NCBI GenBank assembly: GCA_963773835.1
Contig: CAVZCQ010000004.1
Span: 1,178,001 to 1,242,000, forward strand
Length of the DNA: 64,000 nt
Direction of reading: 5' to 3'
DNA from: JOPF136 sp963773835
GTDB taxonomy: Bacteria; Acidobacteriota; Terriglobia; Acidiferrales; UBA7541
Made by a program: the position numbers and the translations under genes
Shown here: positions 31,591-39,535 of the stretch, one piece after another
Layout: each line of letters opens with the position of its first letter
Numbering within the stretch: the first letter of the stretch is position 1
The notes under the pieces: generated by a model
Told to the model about the DNA's origin: nothing
Database searches by the model: none
Seen by the model: the letters and a program-made list of their open reading frames with translations, nothing else

Positions 31591-32324
31591 GAGCCCGGTG
31601 GCTCATTCCGGGAGTGGTAGGGTTGGCGCTGCTGGCTCTGTCGGGCTGCGAGAATGCGCCTGGCCGGCCGGCTGCGGGGTCGGCGCAGATCGCTCCGGAC
31701 GCAGTGGCTGATTTCGACGTGCTGTTCGGGGGGAACTGCGCCGGATGTCACGGCACTGATGGAAAAGGCAACGGCGCGATTGCCCTGGCGGATCCGGTGT
31801 ACCTGGCTATTTCGAGCGAGAGCATCCTGCGGCGCGTGAGTAGCGAGGGGATACCCGGAACGTCGATGGCGGCATTCGCGCAAAGTGCCGGGGGCAGACT
31901 CACGGACAAACAAATCGATATCATCGTGAAGGGAATTCTGGCGCGGTGGGCGAAGCCGGACATTCTGCGGGGAGCAAATCCCCCACCCTACGCCGCTGCC
32001 GCACCCGGCGACGCGGCGCGGGGAGCGGGCGTTTACACCACGTACTGCTCTTCCTGCCACGGCCCGGCGGGCAAAGGAGGGCCGAAAGCCAGCTCGATCG
32101 TGGATGAATCCTTCCTGGCGCTGCTGACCGATCAGGAGCTGCGCACACTGGTGATTGCGGGACGGCCTGAGCTGGGGGCTCCGGACTGGCGGGGCAATGT
32201 GCCCGGGAGGCCGATGACGGGGCAGGAGATTTCCGATGTGGTGGCCTGGCTGGCTTCGCAGCGGGCGCAATTCCCCGGGCAGCCGTATCCGAATACCGCC
32301 AAGACGACGGGAGAAATCCGATGA
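31587..32324 (+). CDS. Dihaem c-type cytochrome, lipoprotein
   Basis: A 245-residue exported protein. It has a signal with lipobox LLALSGCEN (cysteine near residue 20) and two class I cytochrome c domains: NCAGCHGTDGKG and YCSSCHGPAGKG, each followed by a methionine-containing loop. It is membrane-anchored by lipid and faces the periplasm, where it would shuttle electrons between the Rieske/cytochrome b complex encoded next and the caa3 oxidase. GTG start at 31587 overlapping the upstream stop by 4 nt. Confidence 0.92.
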   Translation: MRARWLIPGVVGLALLALSGCENAPGRPAAGSAQIAPDAVADFDVLFGGNCAGCHGTDGKGNGAIALADPVYLAISSESILRRVSSEGIPGTSMAAFAQSAGGRLTDKQIDIIVKGILARWAKPDILRGANPPPYAAAAPGDAARGAGVYTTYCSSCHGPAGKGGPKASSIVDESFLALLTDQELRTLVIAGRPELGAPDWRGNVPGRPMTGQEISDVVAWLASQRAQFPGQPYPNTAKTTGEIR

Positions 32325-32863
32325 CTCTGCCGGGCAAGGTCACGCGGCGCGATATCCTGATGAAATTGGGGATTCTGCTGAACGGCATCGTGGCCGCGAT
32401 TCTGGCCGTGCCGGTGGTGCGCTACATTCTCTCTCCTGTCTCCCATGGGATGAAGGGGGCGTACGAGTCCTGGCTGCCTCTCGGCAAACTGGAACAATTT
32501 CCGGCAGGCCAGACGCGGCTGGCGAAGTACGAAAACCCCGTGGTGAACCCGTGGGACGGGATGACGGCGGACGTGGCCTGCTGGGTGCGGCATATTGAAG
32601 GCGAGCAATTCCAAGTGTTTGCAGTGAATTGCGCCCACCTGGGATGTCCGGTGCGGTGGTTCCCGCAGTCGGGCCTGTTCATGTGCCCGTGCCACGGGGG
32701 CGTGTATTACCAGGACGGGTCGCGGGCCTCGGGCCCTCCGGAACGCGGGTTGTTCGAACACCACTACAAGATTGAAGATGGGAAGCTGTTGATCAAGGCG
32801 GGCGAAATGCCGACGCCGGGAATGGTCTCCGAGTTGAGTTCGGGAAAGCCGCCATGCGCCTGA
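32321..32863 (+). CDS. Rieske [2Fe-2S] protein of the aerobic quinol:cytochrome c reductase
   Basis: A 180-residue protein with a single N-terminal membrane anchor preceded by TRRDILMKLG, a twin-arginine-like motif. The cluster-binding motifs are CAHLGC and CPCHGG, spaced as in QcrA/PetC. It takes electrons from quinol and passes them to the c-type haem of the following cytochrome b-c fusion. It overlaps the upstream stop by 4 nt and the downstream gene by 10 nt, indicating tight translational coupling. Confidence 0.93.
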   Translation: MTLPGKVTRRDILMKLGILLNGIVAAILAVPVVRYILSPVSHGMKGAYESWLPLGKLEQFPAGQTRLAKYENPVVNPWDGMTADVACWVRHIEGEQFQVFAVNCAHLGCPVRWFPQSGLFMCPCHGGVYYQDGSRASGPPERGLFEHHYKIEDGKLLIKAGEMPTPGMVSELSSGKPPCA

Positions 32864-34323
32864 TTGGAAAGCTGGGAGAATGGTTCGATGAGCGGCTGCA
32901 GGTGGGGGCGACCCTCCGGGAGACCGCGGAGCATCCTGTTCCGCGGGAAACGGCGAGCTGGTTCTACGTGTTCGGCAGCGCCGCGTTCGTCGTGTTCATT
33001 CTGCAGATCGTCACCGGAATCATGCTGGCGCTGATTTACGTGCCTTCGGCGGGGGAGGCCTGGAGCAGCCTGCAGACGCTGAACCACGGGATCTCGTTCG
33101 GGTGGTATATCCGGGCGCTGCACGGGTGGGGCTCGGATTTCATGGTGGCCATCGTACTGTTCCACATGGTCCAGGTGTTCCTGTTCGGGGCGTACAAATA
33201 TCCGCGCGAGCTGACCTGGATCGTGGGCGTGTTTCTGCTGGTGATGACGCTGGGAATGGCGTTCACGGGCCAGGTGCTGCGGTTCGACCAGGATGCGTAC
33301 TGGGGCCTGGGGATCGGGGCCTCGATCGCCAGCCGGGTTCCCATCGTGGGTCCGCCGATGGTGCATTTGATGCTGGGCGGGCCGATCATCGCGGGAGCCA
33401 CGCTTTCCCGGTTTTTCGCTCTGCATGTGTTTGTGATCCCCGGACTGCTGCTCGCATTCGTGGCCGTGCACCTGTTGATGGTCATCAAGCTGGGGATCAA
33501 CGAGTGGCCCATGCCGGGGCGGGTGGTGCGCAAAGCGACGTACGTGAAGGAGTATCACGAGCTGACGAAGAAGGACGGCATTCCCTTCGTGCCCTCCGCG
33601 GTGTGGAAGGACCTCTTCTTCGGAGCGTTTATCCTGCTTTCGGTGGCAGCGTGCGCAGCCTACTTCGGTCCCTTTGGCCCCGGAGGGGAGCCGAATCCGA
33701 CCATCATCCAGACGGCGCCACAGCCTGGTTTCTTCTTCCTGTGGCTCTACGCCCTGCTTTCCCTGTTGCCGCCGTGGATGGAGACTCCGGCACTGCTGGG
33801 AGCCCCGGTGGTGGGAATCGCCGCGCTGTTGATCCTTCCCTTCCTCTCGGGGGAAGGCGAGAAAAGCTGGCGACGCAGGCCGGTGGCGGTGCTGAGCATC
33901 GTGCTGGTGGCGGTGAGTTTCGGAACACTCACGAGGATGGCAGTGAATCCTCCGTGGAGTCCGGTGATGGATGCGTGGAGCGCGCTGCCCATTCCGCCGC
34001 AGGATCTCCAGAATCGGACAGCGCTCGAGCGGCAAGGGGCGCTCGTCTTCCAGTTGAAGCAGTGCCACAACTGCCACGCGCTGGGCGGGCAAGGGGGCAT
34101 GCGGGGACCGGCGCTCGACAAGGTGGCGGTGACGATGACCAGAGATCAGTTGATACGGCAGGTGATCCAGGGCGGGGGAAATATGCCCGCCTACGGCAAG
34201 AACCTGAGCCCGGCAGAAACGACGGCCCTGGTTACGTTTCTCCAGAGTTTGCATCCGCCGGGTCAGGCGCCGGCGCGAGACGCCGCGAGGGATGTGGCGA
34301 ACCGAGCGGCTGCAGCGCGATAG
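32854..34323 (+). CDS. Cytochrome b fused to a C-terminal cytochrome c domain
   Basis: A 489-residue protein. The N-terminal 220 residues are a four-helix cytochrome b with bis-His haem ligands (LHGWGSDFMVAIVLFHM and ALHVFVIPGLLLAFVAVHLLM). The middle corresponds to the subunit IV-like part, with the IIQTAPQPGFFFLWLYALL region and further helices. The last 100 residues carry CHNCHALGGQGGMRG and a late Met (GGNMPAYGK), a class I cytochrome c. The fusion combines cytochrome b and c1 functions, as in the QcrB/QcrC arrangement of some Gram-positives. With the Rieske protein it forms the complete reductase feeding caa3. Confidence 0.93.
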   Translation: MRLIGKLGEWFDERLQVGATLRETAEHPVPRETASWFYVFGSAAFVVFILQIVTGIMLALIYVPSAGEAWSSLQTLNHGISFGWYIRALHGWGSDFMVAIVLFHMVQVFLFGAYKYPRELTWIVGVFLLVMTLGMAFTGQVLRFDQDAYWGLGIGASIASRVPIVGPPMVHLMLGGPIIAGATLSRFFALHVFVIPGLLLAFVAVHLLMVIKLGINEWPMPGRVVRKATYVKEYHELTKKDGIPFVPSAVWKDLFFGAFILLSVAACAAYFGPFGPGGEPNPTIIQTAPQPGFFFLWLYALLSLLPPWMETPALLGAPVVGIAALLILPFLSGEGEKSWRRRPVAVLSIVLVAVSFGTLTRMAVNPPWSPVMDAWSALPIPPQDLQNRTALERQGALVFQLKQCHNCHALGGQGGMRGPALDKVAVTMTRDQLIRQVIQGGGNMPAYGKNLSPAETTALVTFLQSLHPPGQAPARDAARDVANRAAAAR

Positions 34324-34366
34324 TCACAGCCGGGAGCGTAGCCGCGTGAAGCGGGTGCCAGGGCGC

Positions 34367-35206
34367 TTAGGGTTCCACCGCGCGAGGCTGGCCGCCGCGC
34401 TCCGTCCGGCTGAGCCAACGCACAAAAATCACAGAGGCGACGACGGTAAGGATGAATCCCTGCACCACCCACATCAGCAGACCGCCCAACTCCTGATCCT
34501 TCAGCGCTGAAATCCCCAGAGGGTGAGGACCGCCCATATAGAAATGGTAGAGGACCGTCTCGGCGAGGGTCACGGGAGCACCCACAACGGTCATGGCCAG
34601 CATCAGCGCCAGCAGGTAGAGCCCCTGCATGGGCTGGGAAAGACGGGGTAACTCCGGGAGCGGGCTGAGCACGGGCCACCACAATAGTAGTCCCGCGAGG
34701 AAGAGACTGATGCGGACTGTGTGGTAGAAGGGCTTCACCTGGCACACCTGGTTGCACACCCAGGGGATGTGAATCAGGGTGAACACCACGACAAAAATCG
34801 CAAGTGCCACCGCGGGCCGCGTGATCGCACGGGCAAAGCGATGGAGCAGCGGCTTGGCCAGCAAGGGCCGGAGCATCCAGCCTTCCAGGCCGAGCAGCAG
34901 CGCGGGGCACACGATCATGACCAATACGACCTGCTGGAGGATGTACGCAGAGTAAAGCCGGCTGAGCGCCAGCCGTTCGAGCGGGCCGCTTAACGCTGCC
35001 ACCCAGGCGAGCAAACCAAGAACGAAGTAACCGGTTCTGGGCCGCGGCTTCTCCCGGCCCAAGAAGAGCACGGAGTAGAAATAGACCGCGCCAATCAGCA
35101 GCGCGGCAAGAATCGCCCAGTCACCCGGCCAGATGGACCGCGCCGCGGTCCCGCACCAGCCGTAGGCTTGCGAATCAGCGCTCTCGACGATGGCCAGCAG
35201 AGTCAT
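34367..35206 (-). CDS. ctaG: CtaG-type cytochrome oxidase assembly membrane protein
   Basis: A 279-residue polytopic membrane protein of the caa3_CtaG family. It has seven or so helices, the segment LERLALSRLYSAYILQQVVLVMIVCPALLLGL, TLIHIPWVCNQ and LYHFYMGGPHPLGISALKDQELGGLLMWV. Members are needed for assembly of the CuA/CuB centres of caa3-type oxidases. It faces the oxidase operon (convergent) and is the last gene of the minus-strand string. The start ATG at 35206 is immediately before the first helix; upstream in-frame codons give no better start. Confidence 0.9.
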   Translation of the reverse strand: MTLLAIVESADSQAYGWCGTAARSIWPGDWAILAALLIGAVYFYSVLFLGREKPRPRTGYFVLGLLAWVAALSGPLERLALSRLYSAYILQQVVLVMIVCPALLLGLEGWMLRPLLAKPLLHRFARAITRPAVALAIFVVVFTLIHIPWVCNQVCQVKPFYHTVRISLFLAGLLLWWPVLSPLPELPRLSQPMQGLYLLALMLAMTVVGAPVTLAETVLYHFYMGGPHPLGISALKDQELGGLLMWVVQGFILTVVASVIFVRWLSRTERGGQPRAVEP

Positions 35207-35356
35207 GTCACGAGGGGCCCGGGCAAGGGAGTGATGCAACGCGAACGCCGATAGTCTAAAGGAGGGGGCGCGGCAATTGCAGCAGATTCCGCGCGCACGG
35301 GAGCACTCCCGCGGGTGAGAAACGCGGGAGGGGGCGCGGCGAGCCGGGCGAGGCGC

Positions 35357-35845
35357 TTACCGCGTCTGTTGCGCCACGTCGATGGCCGTCTGCGCGGGGT
35401 CAGGGCCGGCGCGATAGCCGGTGATCTCGGCGAGATGAACGCAGAAGACGATCGGGGCCGGGTCGCCCTCGTGCTGCCGGAGCTGGTCTGCGGCGTAGGC
35501 TCCCTGCCACCAGGACGCGCGGCGGGCCAGAAGGCCGATGGCGCGCTTTCTGGTCTGTTGATGGCCCGGGTCGTCGGAGAGCTCCTCATAACGGCCGAGC
35601 ACAACCACGCTCTTCCATTCGGAGGGGCTTTGAACCTCGTCCGCCTGGACACACACGAGCGGATTCGACCGCATCCATTCAATCTTCCGGCCGAGGGTGG
35701 CGAAACCATAGAGACAATCCGGCTCGGCGGCGAAGTAAATGGGCACGATATAGGGCTGATTCTCGTGGGCACAGCCCAGGCGGCCCAGTCCCTGTCGCGC
35801 GAGCAATTCGCGGCATTCGGATCCGTTCATTTCCGTGATGCGCAT
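35357..35845 (-). CDS. PPOX-fold flavin-binding protein
   Basis: A 162-residue split-barrel protein of the pyridoxamine 5'-phosphate oxidase-like superfamily. Motifs are ECRELLARQGLGRLGC, QPYIVPIYFAAE, CLYGFATLGRKIEWMRSNPLVCVQADEV and WKSVVVLGRYEEL. It probably binds FMN, F420 or haem. It lies between the cytochrome gene at 35934 and ctaG. A GGAGGT ribosome site stands before the ATG at 35845. The reason for its presence in a respiratory cluster is unknown. Confidence 0.85.
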   Translation of the reverse strand: MRITEMNGSECRELLARQGLGRLGCAHENQPYIVPIYFAAEPDCLYGFATLGRKIEWMRSNPLVCVQADEVQSPSEWKSVVVLGRYEELSDDPGHQQTRKRAIGLLARRASWWQGAYAADQLRQHEGDPAPIVFCVHLAEITGYRAGPDPAQTAIDVAQQTR

Positions 35846-35933
35846 GGACACCTCCAGCGGAAGCCCGCGAGCCCTCATCGTGCGGAGGAGAGGGCCCGCA
35901 GGTTTCCGGCATGGCGCGGCGGGAGCGGGGTGG

Positions 35934-36269
35934 TTACTTCTTCTGGAGCTCCCGGATATAGGCGACGAGAGCTTTCACCTGGTCCTCGCTCACCCCTTTC
36001 TTCGAGAAAGCGTGCGTCGCTTTCTTTTCCTTGCCGCCGTTGGCGATCATGTCGGTGAGGTCGGCGTCTGATTTCTTCTTGGCCTCCTCGGAAACCAGGC
36101 TGGGCGCTTTCAGCGCGGGCTTCCCTTCCGCGTTGGCGCCGTGGCACACCGCGCACTTCGTCTTGAAGAGCGCGGCGCCGTCTTCGGCCGCCCGGGAAGT
36201 ACGCGGCGTGAAGACCAGCGCCGCGGCTGCCAGTGCGATTACTGCCACTCCGGTAATTCTGCTGTTCAT
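35934..36269 (-). CDS. Small monohaem c-type cytochrome (periplasmic)
   Basis: A 111-residue precursor with a clear signal peptide (ITGVAVIALAAAALVFTPRTSRA). One class I cytochrome c domain has KCAVCHGANAEGKPALKAPSL and C-terminal VSEDQVKALVAYIRELQKK. The sixth ligand is not obvious because the usual Met loop reads MIANGGKEKK. It resembles the cytochrome at 46218-46556 in length and C-terminal motif, suggesting paralogous periplasmic shuttles for the two minus-strand blocks. An AAGGAG ribosome site precedes the ATG at 36269. Confidence 0.92.
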   Translation of the reverse strand: MNSRITGVAVIALAAAALVFTPRTSRAAEDGAALFKTKCAVCHGANAEGKPALKAPSLVSEEAKKKSDADLTDMIANGGKEKKATHAFSKKGVSEDQVKALVAYIRELQKK

Positions 36270-36405
36270 AGATCTATGCTCCTTTCGAGGTGATGCATTT
36301 TCTTCTGTCCGCGCTCGCACGGCGGGAAACCCCACTGCGGGTCCAGCCGGGAGAGCGGGCTCATGAGTCCCCCGGGGGCTCTTTGGGAGCCTGACCGGGT
36401 TGCTG

Positions 36406-38556
36406 CTACTGCTTTCCGGAACTTTCGTGCTCCTTTCCGCCCTTCTGATTCTCGGTGTGCTCCTGGAGTCTGCGTAACTCCGCGTAATATTCGGGCCGGG
36501 TATGGCGGAGATGGTCGGCCGAGGTCATTCCCGTGAGCCAGGCGCGATCCATGGGATACACGTCGGGATCAAAAACCACAGTGTACATGTGCCAGATGAG
36601 GATGGAAAAGGTGGCCAGGATGGCCTCGTAATAGTGGAGGGAAGTGGCGGCATCGGTGACCCACTTGGGGAAGTAGCGCAGGACAAAGTTGACAAACCAC
36701 AGCGCGAAGCCCGAGACGGCCATGACCGCCGTGCCCCAGAGAAAGGCCAGGTACTCGAGTTTCTCCACGTAGTTGAATTTGCCGAACGTGGGGCGCACCG
36801 AGGACAGGCCCAGGTTGTAGCCCATCATTTCGACTAGCTCCCGCGCATCGCGCACGCCGGGGATCATTTGGCGCAGAATGGCGCGGTCGCGGCGTACCCG
36901 CAGCAGATGGATGATGTGGTATGCCAGCGCGGCGAGCAGGACCACGGCGGCGACGCGATGCAAGAGGCCGCGGAAGAAGAGCCGGCTTTCCCACATGACC
37001 AGCGGCTGCGCCCACCAAGCGCCTGGAAACTTCAGGGCAAACCCGGAGATCACCAGGACTGGAAAGCTGACCACCACCATCCAGTGGGCGATGCGGAAAT
37101 GCAGGTTCATGCGCGGAAGCTCTTCTCCGCTATCCGTCCGCGGAGCGGCGCGGCGCAATTTCTTGAGGAAGTCGAGCAGATGGTGGAAGAACATGAAAGC
37201 GATGGCCGAGGGGATGAGCCACAAGTAGAGGAGCCGGATCCACCGGACGACGGGCGCTTCGTTCCCCGAGGTCGGCAGGACGTGCACCGGGCCGATGGCA
37301 AATCTGGTGCCGGCGCCAGGGTGGCATTTCCCGCAGGTGCTGCCCAGGTTGGCGGGATTCACGGTGGAGCGCGGATCGCTGGACGGGAAAATGTCGTGGA
37401 CGCCGTGGCAGGAGGCGCAATTGGCCACGGTCTGGCTCCCGGCGCGGGATTCCAATCCGTGATAGCTGTCCGCATACGATGGCACCCGGTTCGTGGGCAG
37501 GTTGTAGCGGGCGTCCAGCACTTCATTGCTGTGGCAGCGTCCGCAGGTGACGGTGGAAAGGCGCGCGGCGTTTACCGAAGATTGCGGATTCTGCGGCGCC
37601 AGGATGCGATGTTCGCCATGACAATCGGTGCACACGGGCGCGTCGGGGGAGCCGCGGGCCACGGCCTGTCCGTGAATGCTCTGGGTGTACACCTTTTCGA
37701 TGGCCGAATGGCACTTGCCGCAGGTCCTGGGGACATTCCAGTGATTGATCGGGGAATGGGCATCCTGGTCGGGCAGGATGTCATGACTGCCATGACAATC
37801 CGCGCAGGTCGCCGCGGCCGTGTTGCCGACAGCGATGGCGTGACCATGCACACTCAATTTGTACGTCTCCACGGGATGGGCGAAGGGAATCTGGTGGCGG
37901 GAAAGAAACTCGCGATTTGCGTGGCAGGTCCCGCAGGTGTCCGGCAGATTCTGCTTCGCGACCATGGATTTGGGATCATCCGCGGGAAGAACGGAGTGGA
38001 TTGGTCCGTGACAGGACTGGCAGGTTGGGCTCTCTGTGTCGCCGCTCTTCGCCGCCTCGCCGTGGACGCTGGACTGGAGCTGCTTCAACTCCGCGGCGTG
38101 GCATTGGGAACAGAGATGCGGCGGCAATGTAGCCGCGGGCAACGCATAGTGAGCCGGTCCGTGGCAGGTCTGGCACGCGCCGGGCTCCAGCACGGAGTGC
38201 ACGCTCTGGGGTACGGCAACGGCTTCGTCTTTGTGGCAGGCTGCGCATTGCACCTTGCGGATTTTCGCGGGGTGCGGGAATTCGTGAATGTCGGTGTGGC
38301 AGGCGACGCAATTCACGTCCGCGTGCACGCTGGCCTTGTGCCTGGCCGGGTCCACGTACACGCTGACACCTTTTTCCGATTTCAGGTCCGGCTGCGAGTG
38401 GCAGACGAGGCAGTCGGCATCGCCGGGCTTCTGGCCCGCCGAAAGCCCGGGCGGAAAAAACGCGACAACCAAGAAAAGCAGCACGGCAAGCAGCCACCCG
38501 GAGCGAGGCGCCAGATGGCTCGCCACGAGCCTCGCAGAGGCAGCCGGGTTGGACAT
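36406..38556 (-). CDS. Thirteen-haem cytochrome c fused to diheme b-type membrane domain (CbcL-like architecture)
   Basis: A 716-residue protein. After a signal/anchor (LLAVLLFLVVAFFPPGLSAG) come 13 CxxCH motifs. In order these are CLVCH, CVACH, CAACH, CQTCH, CSQCH, CQSCH, CGTCH, CADCH, CGKCH, CTDCH, CGRCH, CASCH and CGKCH. The last 260 residues are a four-helix b-type cytochrome of the hydrogenase/formate dehydrogenase (FdnI/HydC) type, with HFRIAHWMVVVSFPVLVISG, HRVAAVVLLAALAYHIIHLL and ILIWHMYTVVFDPDVYPMD. Such a fusion can oxidise quinol in the membrane and hand electrons to its own periplasmic haem chain. Geobacter CbcL has this plan with fewer c haems. The following paralogous b-type protein is encoded 34 bp upstream. 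Confidence 0.9.
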   Translation of the reverse strand: MSNPAASARLVASHLAPRSGWLLAVLLFLVVAFFPPGLSAGQKPGDADCLVCHSQPDLKSEKGVSVYVDPARHKASVHADVNCVACHTDIHEFPHPAKIRKVQCAACHKDEAVAVPQSVHSVLEPGACQTCHGPAHYALPAATLPPHLCSQCHAAELKQLQSSVHGEAAKSGDTESPTCQSCHGPIHSVLPADDPKSMVAKQNLPDTCGTCHANREFLSRHQIPFAHPVETYKLSVHGHAIAVGNTAAATCADCHGSHDILPDQDAHSPINHWNVPRTCGKCHSAIEKVYTQSIHGQAVARGSPDAPVCTDCHGEHRILAPQNPQSSVNAARLSTVTCGRCHSNEVLDARYNLPTNRVPSYADSYHGLESRAGSQTVANCASCHGVHDIFPSSDPRSTVNPANLGSTCGKCHPGAGTRFAIGPVHVLPTSGNEAPVVRWIRLLYLWLIPSAIAFMFFHHLLDFLKKLRRAAPRTDSGEELPRMNLHFRIAHWMVVVSFPVLVISGFALKFPGAWWAQPLVMWESRLFFRGLLHRVAAVVLLAALAYHIIHLLRVRRDRAILRQMIPGVRDARELVEMMGYNLGLSSVRPTFGKFNYVEKLEYLAFLWGTAVMAVSGFALWFVNFVLRYFPKWVTDAATSLHYYEAILATFSILIWHMYTVVFDPDVYPMDRAWLTGMTSADHLRHTRPEYYAELRRLQEHTENQKGGKEHESSGKQ

Positions 38557-38590
38557 CCAACGCCCTCCTCGCACCTTGCCGGATGATCTC

Positions 38591-39535
38591 CTAACGGTAC
38601 GCGAACACCATCGCGTAAACGATCCAAACCACGATGCTGAAGCCGAAGCCCAGAGCCGTCCACGCAAAGGCCCGGATGGTCTTGACCACGACCTCAGGTT
38701 GCGGTTCCTCCAGGTGCTCCTCGAGCCGGCCGCTGGCCAGCAGCGCCGCATACTCGCGGGGCTTATCCCGCTTCAGCTCCGCGAGTGGCATGTGGCCGGT
38801 AAAGATGGTGGTGTCCATGGGAAATTTCTCCGGCCGGAGATGGGTGTTGAAGAAATGCACGGTAAAGATGAATCCGGTGGCCAGCAGGGCTTCGTCGCTG
38901 TGAATGATCGTGGCGACGTTGAGGAACGACCCCGGCAGGAACCTGGTAAAAAAGACGGGGAACCACAGGGTGAGGCCAGTGGAGCCAATGATAAGAATTC
39001 CCCAGAACACGGCAAAATAATCAAACTTCTCCCAATAGGTCCAGCGTCCGTACTGCGGCCGCGGCCCCGCACCCACGAACCACTTCATCGTGGCCCCGAA
39101 TTCGTAGAAGTCCTGTTTGACGGGCAACATCGTGTCAGGCCCCAGAAGAAAACTGCGCCAACTCGTGCGGCTGCGCCTCCTGCGCTGGTAGAGATCCACG
39201 AGGTGGGCGATGAACGTGCCGAACATCACGAGCGCGGCGGTGCGGTGGATGAACCCGGCGGTCTGAAATCCTCCCAGCAAGCGCGACAGCGCGACGGCCC
39301 AGACCGTGTAGGAGAATTTCAGCGAAAGCCCGGTCAGCGCCAGGGTGATGAAACTCACGATCATGCAGGCGTGGAGCGTGCGGTGGAGCCGGGTAAACCG
39401 GACGAACTCGCGATGGTTCCTGGGCCCGGCAGGATTCCCCCCAGTGGGGGCAACTGGCGGAGCGTCCTGGAGGCCCACAGTCCCGGGATCGCCAGGGGCG
39501 GCCCCACCGGTGAGTTCGTGCTTACCGTCGGGCAT
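38591..39535 (-). CDS. Diheme b-type cytochrome membrane subunit
   Basis: A 314-residue membrane protein with four core helices of the FdnI/HydC/cytochrome b561 type. Histidines occur in RLHRTLHACMIVSFITLALTG, GFIHRTAALVMFGTFIAHLV, SDEALLATGFIFTVHFFNTHLRPEKFPMD and a last C-terminal helix. It is a close structural paralogue of the C-terminal half of the 13-haem protein. It overlaps the 3' end of the 19-haem cytochrome gene by 14 bp, so it is likely the quinol-oxidising partner of that cytochrome. I chose the ATG at 39535; an ATG at 39544 is three codons upstream. Confidence 0.88.
   Translation of the reverse strand: MPDGKHELTGGAAPGDPGTVGLQDAPPVAPTGGNPAGPRNHREFVRFTRLHRTLHACMIVSFITLALTGLSLKFSYTVWAVALSRLLGGFQTAGFIHRTAALVMFGTFIAHLVDLYQRRRRSRTSWRSFLLGPDTMLPVKQDFYEFGATMKWFVGAGPRPQYGRWTYWEKFDYFAVFWGILIIGSTGLTLWFPVFFTRFLPGSFLNVATIIHSDEALLATGFIFTVHFFNTHLRPEKFPMDTTIFTGHMPLAELKRDKPREYAALLASGRLEEHLEEPQPEVVVKTIRAFAWTALGFGFSIVVWIVYAMVFAYR

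Noticed and set aside
36868..38586. A 572-codon plus-strand open frame across the 13-haem gene
   Set aside because: The minus strand encodes 13 ordered CxxCH motifs and membrane helices; the plus frame has no domain.
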